6,665 nt of DNA from Eubacteriales Family XIII. Incertae Sedis bacterium (GCA_031278145.1 JAITLA010000194.1:1-6665), one strand, 5' to 3'. Numbered from the stretch's first letter, positions 1 through 6,325 are shown. The notes: a model not told the origin generated them from the letters alone. Numbers and translations are program-made.

Positions 1-234
1 GGCGACCTGCCCGTCTGCATGGCGAAGACGCAGTACAGCTTTTCGGACAACGCCGCCCTGCTCGGCGCGCCGAAGGACTTCCGCATCACGGTGCGGAGCC
101 TCAAGGTTTCCGCCGGCGCGGGCTTCATCGTGGCGCTCACGGGCGACATCATGACCATGCCGGGTCTGCCCAAGATTCCGAGCGCGGAAAGGATCGACGT
201 GGATTCGGACGGAAGGATCAGCGGCTTGTTTTAA
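1..234 (+). CDS. fhs: Formate-tetrahydrofolate ligase, C-terminal fragment (5' end outside window)
   Basis: Catalyses the ATP-dependent joining of formate to tetrahydrofolate, giving 10-formyl-THF in the cytoplasm; it is the entry step of formate into folate C1 metabolism. The frame is open from base 1 and gives the last 77 residues of a protein whose family is usually about 555 residues long. The tail matches the family closely: a [13 protein letters not shown] stretch, then LLGAP, the strongly conserved block [20 protein letters not shown], and an ending in ISGLF just before TAA. The Met at base 19 is internal, not a start. fchA begins 16 bases after the stop, so the two are almost certainly co-transcribed. 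Promoter and N-terminal ATP-binding parts are outside the window. Identification is from remembered family sequence and is secure despite the truncation by the window edge. Confidence 0.96.
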   Translation, partial: GDLPVCMAKTQYSFSDNAALLGAPKDFRITVRSLKVSAGAGFIVALTGDIMTMPGLPKIPSAERIDVDSDGRISGLF

Positions 235-250
235 AACGGGAGCACCGGGT

Positions 251-880
251 ATGGATTTTGTGAAGCAGAGTTGTGAGGCGTTCATCGACGAGTTGGCGTC
301 CAAGGCGCCGGTTCCGGGCGGCGGGGGCGCATCCGCCCTCGTCGGCGCAATCGGCGTCGCGCTCGGAAACATGGCCTGCGCGCTGACCGTCGGCAAGAAA
401 AAATACGCGCACGCGCAGGCCGATATCGCGGCGCTCACGGCGCGCGCAACGCGGCTGCGCGCGGAGCTGCTCACGCTCGTGCAGGACGACGCCGAAGCCT
501 TCCTCCCCTTGGCACGGGCCTACGGGATGCCCAAGGGAAGCGACGCGGAAAAGGCGGAGAAGGCGGCGGTCATGGAGGCCGCCTTGAAGGACGCCTGCGA
601 CGTGCCGCTCGCGATCATGGAAAAATGCTGCGAAGCGATTGATCTGCACCGCGGATTCCTCGAAAAGGGCGCGGCCATGGCCTCGAGCGATGTCGGTGTC
701 GGCGTTCTGTTCTGCAAGGCCGCGCTTCGCGGTGCGTCCCTGAACGTCCGCATCAACACAAAGGCCATGACGGACCGCGCGCGGGCCGCGGAAGCGGACC
801 GGCGGGCGAACGCCATGCTGGAGGCATACGAGCCTGCGGCGGACGCGATCTGCGACGCGGTTTCGGAACGGCTGACCTAA
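251..880 (+). CDS. fchA: Methenyltetrahydrofolate cyclohydrolase, FTCD cyclodeaminase family
   Basis: A 209-residue cytoplasmic protein of the formiminotransferase-cyclodeaminase C-terminal (FTCD_C) family; the clostridial stand-alone members are called FchA and interconvert 5,10-methenyl-THF and 10-formyl-THF. Visible family marks are the glycine-rich turn APVPGGGGASALVGAIG near residues 19-35, which lies in the folate-binding region, and the late SDVGVG (146-151) followed by LNVRIN (164-169). The length is right for the stand-alone form. The start is supported by GGGAG at 238-242, eight bases before the ATG. It sits between fhs, which makes its substrate, and folD, which takes its product. 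A formimino-THF cyclodeaminase role is the alternative, but no histidine-degradation gene is near and the fhs/folD context favours the cyclohydrolase. The adjacent FolD seems to have lost cyclohydrolase residues, which strengthens this assignment. Confidence 0.9.
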   Translation: MDFVKQSCEAFIDELASKAPVPGGGGASALVGAIGVALGNMACALTVGKKKYAHAQADIAALTARATRLRAELLTLVQDDAEAFLPLARAYGMPKGSDAEKAEKAAVMEAALKDACDVPLAIMEKCCEAIDLHRGFLEKGAAMASSDVGVGVLFCKAALRGASLNVRINTKAMTDRARAAEADRRANAMLEAYEPAADAICDAVSERLT

Positions 881-885
881 GCCGC

Positions 886-904
886 CCCGCAGTGGGACTG
901 CGGG
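886..904 (+). other. Intergenic hairpin between fchA and folD
   Basis: CCCGCAG (886-892) and CTGCGGG (898-904) form a 7-bp perfect stem with a 5-base loop, in the 52-base gap between the fchA stop and the folD start. No T-run follows, so it is unlikely to terminate transcription. It could protect or stabilise a processed operon mRNA, or be incidental in GC-rich DNA; the function is not shown by the sequence. Confidence 0.4.
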
Positions 905-932
905 CCGTCAAAAACGAAAGCGAGGTGCGGCA

Positions 933-1811
933 ATGGCAAAACCACTGGCGGGAGCGCCCGTGGCGGCGGCCTTGATCGAAGCTGCGGCGCGGGAGGCGAG
1001 CGCGCTCTTTGAACGCGGCGTCCTCCCCACGCTGGCGATCCTGCGGCTTGGCGAGCGGCCGAGCGATATCGCCTATGAACGCGGCGCAACGGGGCGCTGT
1101 GAAAAGGCCGGCATTCGGGTCCGGCGCATCCCCCTGCCCGCCGATGCGCCGCAGGCGCGCTTGATCGCCGAGATTGAAGCGCTCAACGGCGACCTTGGGG
1201 TGCACGGCATCCTGATCCTCCGCCCCCTGCCGAAGGCCATGGACGACAACGCGGTGCGGAACGCCGTATCGCCGGAAAAAGACATCGACGGCATAACGGA
1301 TGCGGCGCTGGCGAGGGTATTCACGGGCGCGGGCGCGGGATACGCGCCCTGCACGGCGCAGGCCTGCATGGAAATCCTGGACTATTACGGCATAGATCCG
1401 ACGGGCAAGCGGGCGGTCGTGATCGGCCGGAGCCTCGTGGTCGGCAGGCCTGTCGCCATGATGCTGCTCGCGCGGCACGCCACGGTCACGCTCTGCCATA
1501 CGCGCACGACGCGCATGCCCGCGATCTGCAGGGACGCGGAGCTGCTGATCGTGAGCGCGGGTAAGGCGCACGCCGTCGGCGGGGACTGTCTTTCTCCGGG
1601 GCAGGTCGTGATCGACGTCGGCGTCAACGCGGACGCGAGCGGCGCCCTGTGCGGCGACGTGCGTTTCGAGGACGCGGAGGGCATCGATCTGGCGATCACG
1701 CCGGTACCGGGCGGCGTGGGCGCCGTCACGACCGCGGTATTGGCAAAGCATGTAATCGCTGCGGCGGGTGAGGCGGCGCGGAATCGTTTTCAGGGGTCCC
1801 CGGAGCCTTGA
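933..1811 (+). CDS. folD: Methylenetetrahydrofolate dehydrogenase (FolD family), cyclohydrolase residues altered
   Basis: A 292-residue FolD-family protein (E. coli FolD is 288) that oxidises 5,10-methylene-THF to methenyl-THF, or runs the reverse, with NAD(P). Visible marks are Y48 of the folate site, the late-conserved PEKDIDG (114-120), PCT (139-141), the Rossmann signature GRSLVVGRP (165-173) and PVPGGVG (257-263). The start has GAGGTG at 922-927, five bases upstream. Set against E. coli FolD, Y50 is kept (Y48 here) and D121 is kept (D119), but the catalytic lysine K54 is A52 (segment YERGATGRCE) and the glutamine of the VQLPLP motif is L96 (ILRPLP). Those residues serve the cyclohydrolase reaction, so I infer a mainly monofunctional dehydrogenase working with the neighbouring FchA. 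Cofactor preference (NAD or NADP) cannot be told from the sequence. The FNT channel gene starts 21 bases after the stop. Confidence 0.94.
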   Translation: MAKPLAGAPVAAALIEAAAREASALFERGVLPTLAILRLGERPSDIAYERGATGRCEKAGIRVRRIPLPADAPQARLIAEIEALNGDLGVHGILILRPLPKAMDDNAVRNAVSPEKDIDGITDAALARVFTGAGAGYAPCTAQACMEILDYYGIDPTGKRAVVIGRSLVVGRPVAMMLLARHATVTLCHTRTTRMPAICRDAELLIVSAGKAHAVGGDCLSPGQVVIDVGVNADASGALCGDVRFEDAEGIDLAITPVPGGVGAVTTAVLAKHVIAAAGEAARNRFQGSPEP

Positions 1812-1832
1812 CCGGCACAGAGAGGTGAGACC

Positions 1833-2657
1833 ATGAATTTTTTCAACGCGGCGGAGGTGACGGCAAACTGCGTTTCCGCGGGCGAAGAGAAGGTGGGCTA
1901 TCCGGCGCGCAAGGCGCTGTTGCTCGGCGTGCTCGCGGGGATGCTGATCGCCCTCGCCGCCGCGACGTCGAGCACGGCGGCGCACGACATCGCGAACGTC
2001 GGCTTGGCGCGCATGACGGCGGGCCTGCTCTTCCCCTTCGGCCTCGCGGCGGTGATCGTTGCGGGGGCGGAGCTCTTCACGGGCTCCTGCCTGATCTCGA
2101 TTTCCGTGCTGGCCGGCAGGGTGGCGCTTTCGCGAATGCTGAAGAACTGGCTGATCGTCTACGCCGGAAACTTCATCGGCAGCCTCATCGTCGCTGCGGC
2201 CTGCGTATGGTCCGGACAGCTGAATTACTCGAACGGCGCGCTCGCGGCGTACACGATCAAGACGGCGGCCGCAAAATGCGCGCTCGGCTTCGGGAGCGCA
2301 ATCGTGCTCGGGATATTCTGCAATCTGCTCGTCTGCCTCGGCGTGTTCATGGCGCTTTCGGCCAAGGATACGACGGGCCGCGTGCTCGGCGCCTATCCGC
2401 CGGTCGCCTTCTTCGTCGTCTGCGGCTTCGAGCACTGCGTCGCGAACATGTACTATATCCCCGCAGGGCTTCTCGCGGCGCGGCTTCCGGCATACGCGGC
2501 AAAGGCGGCGGAACTCGGCGTTCGCACGGAGGGCCTCACTTGGGGAAATTTCTTCCTCGCAAACCTGCTCCCCGTCACGCTCGGCAACATCATCGGCGGC
2601 GTGGCGCTGGGGGCGCTCATGTGGTTCTGCCGGTCGCGCGGGAGCCCGCACGGGTGA
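1833..2657 (+). CDS. Formate/nitrite transporter (FNT) family channel
   Basis: A 274-residue inner-membrane protein of the FNT family, which form pentameric channels for small monocarboxylate or nitrite anions. Six hydrophobic segments can be seen. Family marks include GAELFTG (78-84), the KNW.IVY.GNFIGS stretch (104-117), the CNLLVCLGVFMA helix (163-174) preceded by K148, and GFEH (198-201) followed by VANMYYIPAG (203-212). H201 corresponds to the central gating histidine of E. coli FocA (H209) and K148 to its vestibule lysine. The NLLPVTLGNIIGG block near the end completes the fold. AGAGGTGA at 1821-1828 is the ribosome binding site. Its place directly behind fhs-fchA-folD points to formate as substrate, supplied to or released from the THF pathway; direction of flow is not determined. 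Nitrite or hydrosulfide transport, known in other family members, is less likely here. Confidence 0.93.
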   Translation: MNFFNAAEVTANCVSAGEEKVGYPARKALLLGVLAGMLIALAAATSSTAAHDIANVGLARMTAGLLFPFGLAAVIVAGAELFTGSCLISISVLAGRVALSRMLKNWLIVYAGNFIGSLIVAAACVWSGQLNYSNGALAAYTIKTAAAKCALGFGSAIVLGIFCNLLVCLGVFMALSAKDTTGRVLGAYPPVAFFVVCGFEHCVANMYYIPAGLLAARLPAYAAKAAELGVRTEGLTWGNFFLANLLPVTLGNIIGGVALGALMWFCRSRGSPHG

Positions 2658-2678
2658 AGCGAATACGACAATCGAATA

Positions 2679-2779
2679 GCAGGTAGAGTAAATATTGTGC
2701 GTAAAGTGTCATGGGCCGGGATGTCGCCTATGAACGAAAAACCGCTTGTCGGTTTGCGGTACAATATTGCATCCGCTGC
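2679..2779 (+). promoter_or_regulatory. THF (tetrahydrofolate) riboswitch upstream of folT
   Basis: The 204-base gap before folT holds an RNA that matches the THF (folT-motif) riboswitch in both sequence and fold. P1 is GCAG (2679-2682) with CTGC (2776-2779). P2 is AATATTGT (2691-2698) with ACAATATT (2761-2768), eight perfect pairs. P3 is CATGGGC (2710-2716) with GCCTATG (2726-2732). An extra hairpin AAACCG/CGGTTT lies around 2739-2754. The P3 loop carries GGATG (2719-2723), complementary to CATCC (2770-2774), which is the long-range pseudoknot of this class. Conserved single-strand parts GTAGAG, CGTAAAGTGT, GGGATGTC and TTGCATCCGCT resemble the Streptococcus mutans folT riboswitch as I remember it. 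The aptamer binds reduced folates and typically lowers expression of folate uptake genes. I see no convincing promoter just upstream, so transcription may start in the end of the FNT gene or read through from it. Confidence 0.93.
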
Positions 2780-2789
2780 CGCAGGACCC

Positions 2790-2861
2790 GGAAAGTCCCT
2801 TTCCCCGTTGCTGTGGCGCTTTATCAAAGTGAACACAATGCGGACGGAAAGGAGCTTTGTC
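2790..2861 (+). promoter_or_regulatory. Probable riboswitch expression platform with competing Shine-Dalgarno pairings
   Basis: CCTTTCC (2798-2804) can pair in two exclusive ways: with GGAAAG (2790-2795) as a local hairpin with a 3-base loop, or with GGAAAGG (2846-2852), which holds most of the folT ribosome binding site AAAGGAG (2848-2854). The second pairing can be extended by CCG (2805-2807) with CGG (2841-2843). A further CAAAG (2825-2829) can pair with CTTTG (2855-2859) beside the start codon. No T-run follows any stem, so control of translation, not termination, is the likely mode. How ligand binding selects the fold is not resolved by reading alone. Confidence 0.55.
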
Positions 2862-3437
2862 ATGTTTCGCAAAGACAAAAGGACCGAAACGGCGGCGCGG
2901 GAAGCGCAATTCGCCGTAAAGAGCGCGTTTACCTTGGAAAATCTGATCCTCATGGGTCTGATGGCCGCGATTGCGGCGGTTCTGAGCCGATTCAGCATCT
3001 ATCTCACGCCGACCTTCCGCGCGATTACGTTCGCCTATCTGCCGGGCGCGCTCACGGCCATGCTGTGCGGGCCCTGGTGCGCGCTTGCCTACGGTTTTGT
3101 CAGCGACGCCTTGCAATACCTCGCCAACCCACAGGGCGGCTATTTCCCGGGCTATGCCCTGAGCGAGATGCTTTCCTGCTTTATCTACGCGCTGCTTCTG
3201 TACAAGAGGCCCGTGAAGCTTTGGCGGGTGATCGCCGCGAGGCTGATCATTCTGGTGCTCGTCACGATGGGGCTGAATTACGTCTGGATGCGCATGATGT
3301 ACGGTACGCTCGCCGGGGGCTACTATACCGGCGCGCGCCTGATCAACAATCTGGTGCAGCTGCCGTTCCACGCCGTCCTCATCACGCTCGTCGGAAAGCG
3401 GGCGGTCAAGCTCCGGCAGAGCCGCGCGGGGGACTGA
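2862..3437 (+). CDS. folT: Folate ECF transporter substrate-binding (S) component
   Basis: A 191-residue integral membrane protein, the folate-specific S subunit of an energy-coupling factor transporter. It captures folate outside and hands it to the shared EcfT and two ATPase subunits, which are encoded elsewhere. Hydrophobic segments cover most of residues 25-180. Family marks are YLTPTFR (47-53), the [12 protein letters not shown] stretch (60-71), [10 protein letters not shown] (92-101) and [11 protein letters not shown] (138-148). The frame stays open upstream to about 2697, but that stretch lies inside the riboswitch; the start at 2862 is chosen because AAAGGAG (2848-2854) sits seven bases before it and the charged MFRKDK beginning precedes the first membrane helix. 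The THF riboswitch just upstream independently supports folate as substrate. A different vitamin specificity is unlikely. Confidence 0.93.
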   Translation: MFRKDKRTETAAREAQFAVKSAFTLENLILMGLMAAIAAVLSRFSIYLTPTFRAITFAYLPGALTAMLCGPWCALAYGFVSDALQYLANPQGGYFPGYALSEMLSCFIYALLLYKRPVKLWRVIAARLIILVLVTMGLNYVWMRMMYGTLAGGYYTGARLINNLVQLPFHAVLITLVGKRAVKLRQSRAGD

Positions 3438-3550
3438 CGCCGTCGTTCAAAGGTACGTGGGCGGAGCGGTGGACACGCCTTCGCTTCCGTCACAAAACGG
3501 ACGATATGCTTTTACCGAAAGGCCATGCGACGAAACGGAAAGGGATGACA

Positions 3551-4255
3551 ATGGAAGCAAGAATGGAAGCGAGAGAGATCATACAATTCCTCAAGGATGC
3601 GGAGAAAAAAACGCCCGTTCGGGTATTCTTGAAGGAGAAGCGGGAAATCCGCTTTGAAAACTGCCGCGTGTTCGGCGTCGGCGACAAGGTCGTGTTCGGG
3701 GATTGGGGCGACGTCAAGAAGGCGCTGGAGGCACAGAGCGCGGATATCGAGGATCTTGTGATCGAGAGCGATTGCAGGAATTCGGCGGTACCCCTGCTGG
3801 ACACGAAGGATATCAAGGCGCGCATAGAGCCGGGCGCGATCATACGCGACCGGGTGGAGATCGGCGAGGGCGCCGTCGTCATGATGGGCGCCGTGATCAA
3901 CATAGGCGCCGTCGTCGGCGCGGGCACGATGATCGACATGGGCGCGATTCTCGGCGGCCGCGCGACGGTCGGGAAGAACTGCCACGTGGGCGCGGGCGCG
4001 GTGCTGGCCGGCGTCATCGAGCCGCCGAGCGCGAAGCCCGTCGTCGTCGAGGACGATGTGCTGATCGGCGCGAACGCGGTGGTGCTGGAGGGGGTCCGCA
4101 TCGGCAGGGGCGCCGTCGTGGCGGCGGGCGCCGTCGTGATCGAGGACGTGCCGGCGGAAACGGTCGCGGCCGGCATTCCCGCGCGCGTCATAAAGAGCGT
4201 GAAGGACACCGCAGCGGCAAAGATAGAGCTCGTACAGGCCCTGCGGGAGCTCTGA
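3551..4255 (+). CDS. dapH: Tetrahydrodipicolinate N-acetyltransferase (lysine/DAP pathway)
   Basis: A 234-residue cytoplasmic enzyme that acetylates 2,3,4,5-tetrahydrodipicolinate with acetyl-CoA in the acetyl branch of the diaminopimelate/lysine pathway, common in Firmicutes. It matches Bacillus subtilis DapH (236 residues) along its whole length: an N-terminal domain with KKTPVRVF (19-26) and [12 protein letters not shown] (73-84), then a left-handed beta-helix of hexapeptide repeats from about 90 to 213 containing IEPGAIIRD (92-100), [10 protein letters not shown] (111-120), [16 protein letters not shown] (134-149), [10 protein letters not shown] (155-164) and the closing AAGIPAR (206-212). 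The start at 3551 has AAAGGG (3539-3544) six bases before; an in-frame ATG at 3545 overlaps that site too closely, and one at 3563 has weaker support. It follows folT by 113 bases with no clear promoter or terminator between, so it may share the folT transcript. No other lysine gene is in the window. Confidence 0.95.
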   Translation: MEARMEAREIIQFLKDAEKKTPVRVFLKEKREIRFENCRVFGVGDKVVFGDWGDVKKALEAQSADIEDLVIESDCRNSAVPLLDTKDIKARIEPGAIIRDRVEIGEGAVVMMGAVINIGAVVGAGTMIDMGAILGGRATVGKNCHVGAGAVLAGVIEPPSAKPVVVEDDVLIGANAVVLEGVRIGRGAVVAAGAVVIEDVPAETVAAGIPARVIKSVKDTAAAKIELVQALREL

Positions 4256-4311
4256 GGCGGGGGCCTCGCCGCCTGCGGTTCTCGTCCGCACAAATACATT
4301 CATTTCCTATT

Positions 4312-4356
4312 ACAGACGACGGGCAGGGGCTATGAGCACCCCTGCCCGTCGTCTGT
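4312..4356 (+). terminator. Long perfect hairpin, probable intrinsic terminator after dapH
   Basis: Two arms of 18 bases (4312-4329 and 4339-4356) are perfectly complementary and enclose a 9-base loop. The stem is GC-rich at the loop end (GGGCAGGGG against CCCCTGCCC). It stands 56 bases after the dapH stop and before the next promoter, the expected place for a terminator. The T-run that follows is short (TTT, then GG), so termination may be partial, or the repeat may have another role. Confidence 0.7.
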
Positions 4357-4446
4357 TTGGTAAGGCTCTGAGCCCATGGCCCCGCCGAAGGATGGAAAGA
4401 TGCTCCCGCTTCATCGTGTTTTTTGTGTGATCCATGAAGCTTTTCG

Positions 4447-4455
4447 TGCTATAAT
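4447..4455 (+). promoter_or_regulatory. Extended -10 promoter for the ThDP enzyme gene
   Basis: TG at 4447-4448, one base, then a perfect TATAAT at 4450-4455 form an extended -10 element. No good -35 hexamer stands 16-18 bases upstream (TTGTGT at 4423-4428 is 21 bases away), which extended -10 promoters tolerate. Transcription would start near 4462, leaving a leader of about 80 bases. The element is flanked by a 7-bp inverted repeat, TGTGATC (4426-4432) and GATCACA (4456-4462), that could be an operator. Confidence 0.65.
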
Positions 4456-4492
4456 GATCACAGAGAACACCGAGCTTGTCACAGCCTCGCAC

Positions 4493-4515
4493 GGCCGGCG
4501 TTTCGGACGCCGGCC
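4493..4515 (+). other. Leader hairpin upstream of the ThDP enzyme gene
   Basis: GGCCGGCGT (4493-4501) and ACGCCGGCC (4507-4515) form a perfect 9-bp stem with loop TTCGG, ending 13 bases before the ribosome binding site. No T-run follows, so it is not a standard terminator. It may stabilise the transcript or affect initiation; I do not recognise it as part of a known riboswitch. Confidence 0.45.
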
Positions 4516-4541
4516 CGCGGGATTTACGAAAGGGGAGCGGT

Positions 4542-6269
4542 ATGATTGTGGATGGGGGACGCTTGTTTGCAAGGCAATTGAAGAGGGAAGGCGTGGAACA
4601 CGTATTTACCCTGTGCGGCGGGCAGATCATGCCCGTCATTTACGGCTGCAGGGCGGAGGGGATCGAGGTTACGGACGTGCGGCACGAGAACGCGGGCGTC
4701 TACGCGGCCGACGCCTACGCGCGCGCGACGGGCAAGCCGGGCGTCGTGCTCGCGACGGTGACGCCGGGGGTGATGCAGACCATGCAGGGGATCTTTGAGG
4801 CGCGCGCCGCGGGTTCTCCCGTCTTGCTGCTCTCGGCCTCCGTGGGCGTCGGCGATTTTGACACGGGCGCGGAACAGGATATGGGTATGGACACGATTGC
4901 GATCCTCAGGAGTAACACGCTTTGGTCCGCGCGGATCTTCGAAGCGGAGCGCATACCGGAGTATGTGGCGCAGGCCTTCCGCCGGATGCTCGGCGCCGCG
5001 CCGGGTCCCGTATATCTCGAAACGCCCGTGAATGTCATGAAGGCAAGGGTCGAGATGGACGACGTCATGTTTCCCGAAAAATCCCGGACCTCCGCGCAGC
5101 CCTTCGGCGATCCCGCGCGGATCGACGCAGCCGCGGATCTGCTCGCGAAGGCGGAGCGGCCCGTGCTCGCGGTCGGCGACGCCGCGGTGTTCACCGCGGA
5201 AGGCGGGCGCGCGGCGGTCACGGCGCTCGCGGAGCATCTGGGGATGCCCGTGTATGCGTCCACGATGGCGCGCGGTCTGTTCGGCGACGAGGACGACGCG
5301 CTGTTTCGGATCGGCGAGGGCGCGCTCTGCGAGGCCGATGTCATCGTCACGCTCGCCGCAGCCATGAACTTCAGGCTGAACAACGGCAAGCCGCCCTTGA
5401 TCAACGGGGATGCCCGCTTCATTCAGATCCACCCGGATGCGCGGATGATAGGCTTCAATTGCCCCGCCGACGTGGGTATCGTCGCGGGTGCGGGCGCGGG
5501 CGCGCGGCAGCTGCTCGAGGCCGTCCGCAAAAGGATTGCGAAACGGACGGACGGCGCGTGGGCGAAGCGCGCCGCGGATCTGCACGCGGCGTACCGCGCG
5601 GAATGGAGCGAGGGCTACGGCTTCCGGGACATCAAACCGATGCATCCCGCGCGGCTCGCCGCGGAGCTGAGCAAGTTTCTCGATACGGAAGCGCCGGACT
5701 GGTCTGTCGTCGCGGACGGCGGCGACGCATACGAGTGGATATTGCGCACCGTGCGCGCGCGCGCGCCGGGCCAAGTCGCCGGCTACGCCGCGAACGGCAC
5801 GATTGGCACGGGCCAAGGCTTTGCCATGGGCCTGTGGCGCGCGCACGGCAAGCCGGTGCTCGAATACACCGGCGACGGCAGCATCGGCTTTTATCTCGGC
5901 GAGTTCGACACGATGGCTCGCTTCGGCATGCGGATCATCTGCGTCGTTTCCAATGACGCGCAATGGGGCATGGTCAAGCTGGCCGAAACCATGCGCAACG
6001 CGGACGAGGTGAAAAAGGGTTACATCGCGACCACGCTGGTCGAGAGAAGATACGAAAAGATCGCCGAAGCCTTGGGCGGATACGGGGAGTACGTTGAGGA
6101 CATCGAGGATGTGATCCCCGCCATAAGGAGGGCCTATCAATCGGGCAAGCCGTCGATTGTCAACGTCAAGGTGGCGGACGGATACCCCTGCCCCTTCACC
6201 GTCCAATACGGCTGCGGCGACCGCTCCTTGACGAAGGAGGAGATCGACGCCTATTACGCGCGGACGTAA
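4542..6269 (+). CDS. Thiamine diphosphate-dependent lyase/decarboxylase, ILVBL/benzaldehyde-lyase-like
   Basis: A 575-residue cytoplasmic enzyme of the large ThDP family (acetolactate synthase, oxalyl-CoA decarboxylase, benzaldehyde lyase, 2-hydroxyacyl-CoA lyase). The N-terminal pyrimidine-binding domain (about 1-170) has the active-site loop TLCGGQI (23-29) and cofactor-activating E49 in RHENAG. A central domain (about 190-330) follows. The C-terminal diphosphate domain holds GDGS (444-447) and SND (470-472), the Mg-ThDP motif, with GEFDTMARFGM (453-463) between. GEFDT and NDA.W resemble benzaldehyde lyase and human ILVBL/HACL2 more than acetolactate synthase, which has an ELATA-like segment there; the TL.GG.I loop also matches ILVBL. 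No small regulatory subunit gene follows. It may cleave or join 2-hydroxy acids, 2-hydroxyacyl-CoAs or 2-oxo acids; the substrate cannot be fixed. AAAGGGGAG (4529-4537) supports the start. It is often annotated simply as acetolactate synthase-like. Confidence 0.88.
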   Translation: MIVDGGRLFARQLKREGVEHVFTLCGGQIMPVIYGCRAEGIEVTDVRHENAGVYAADAYARATGKPGVVLATVTPGVMQTMQGIFEARAAGSPVLLLSASVGVGDFDTGAEQDMGMDTIAILRSNTLWSARIFEAERIPEYVAQAFRRMLGAAPGPVYLETPVNVMKARVEMDDVMFPEKSRTSAQPFGDPARIDAAADLLAKAERPVLAVGDAAVFTAEGGRAAVTALAEHLGMPVYASTMARGLFGDEDDALFRIGEGALCEADVIVTLAAAMNFRLNNGKPPLINGDARFIQIHPDARMIGFNCPADVGIVAGAGAGARQLLEAVRKRIAKRTDGAWAKRAADLHAAYRAEWSEGYGFRDIKPMHPARLAAELSKFLDTEAPDWSVVADGGDAYEWILRTVRARAPGQVAGYAANGTIGTGQGFAMGLWRAHGKPVLEYTGDGSIGFYLGEFDTMARFGMRIICVVSNDAQWGMVKLAETMRNADEVKKGYIATTLVERRYEKIAEALGGYGEYVEDIEDVIPAIRRAYQSGKPSIVNVKVADGYPCPFTVQYGCGDRSLTKEEIDAYYART

Positions 6270-6325
6270 CGGGCGCGCCCTTCTGCGGCGAAAACATCGA
6301 AAACGCGACCTGACGATTCTCAAAA

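Noticed and set aside
886..904. Intrinsic terminator between fchA and folD
   Set aside because: No T-run follows the stem, and fchA and folD belong to one pathway with close spacing.
753..2651. Long open minus-strand frame of 632 codons opposite folD and the FNT gene
   Set aside because: Translation is Arg/His/Ala-rich with no recognisable domain; it is the expected antisense shadow of GC-rich + strand codons, and the + strand proteins are unambiguous families.
2697..2861. N-terminal extension of FolT by 55 residues
   Set aside because: It would translate the THF riboswitch; the ATG at 2862 has an excellent ribosome binding site and gives a family-typical length.
3501..3510. Promoter for dapH with TATGCT at 3505-3510
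   Set aside because: Poor -10, no matching -35 at proper distance; not strong enough to call.
2711..4255. One continuous frame that would join sequence over folT to DapH as a 514-residue fusion
   Set aside because: The part before 3551 is the out-of-frame shadow of folT and the riboswitch; DapH has a full-length match starting at 3551 with its own ribosome binding site.
4426..4462. CRP-type binding site (TGTGA and TCACA halves)
   Set aside because: The halves are 7-mers 23 bases apart, while CRP-type sites have about 6 bases between pentamers; kept only as an unassigned inverted repeat.
4462..4541. Possible riboswitch in the leader of the ThDP gene
   Set aside because: Only one simple hairpin is visible and no conserved element of a known class, including the TPP box, could be found.
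4524..6323. Long open minus-strand frame of 599 codons opposite the ThDP enzyme
   Set aside because: Again Arg-rich low-information translation with no family motif; the + strand frame carries complete ThDP motifs.
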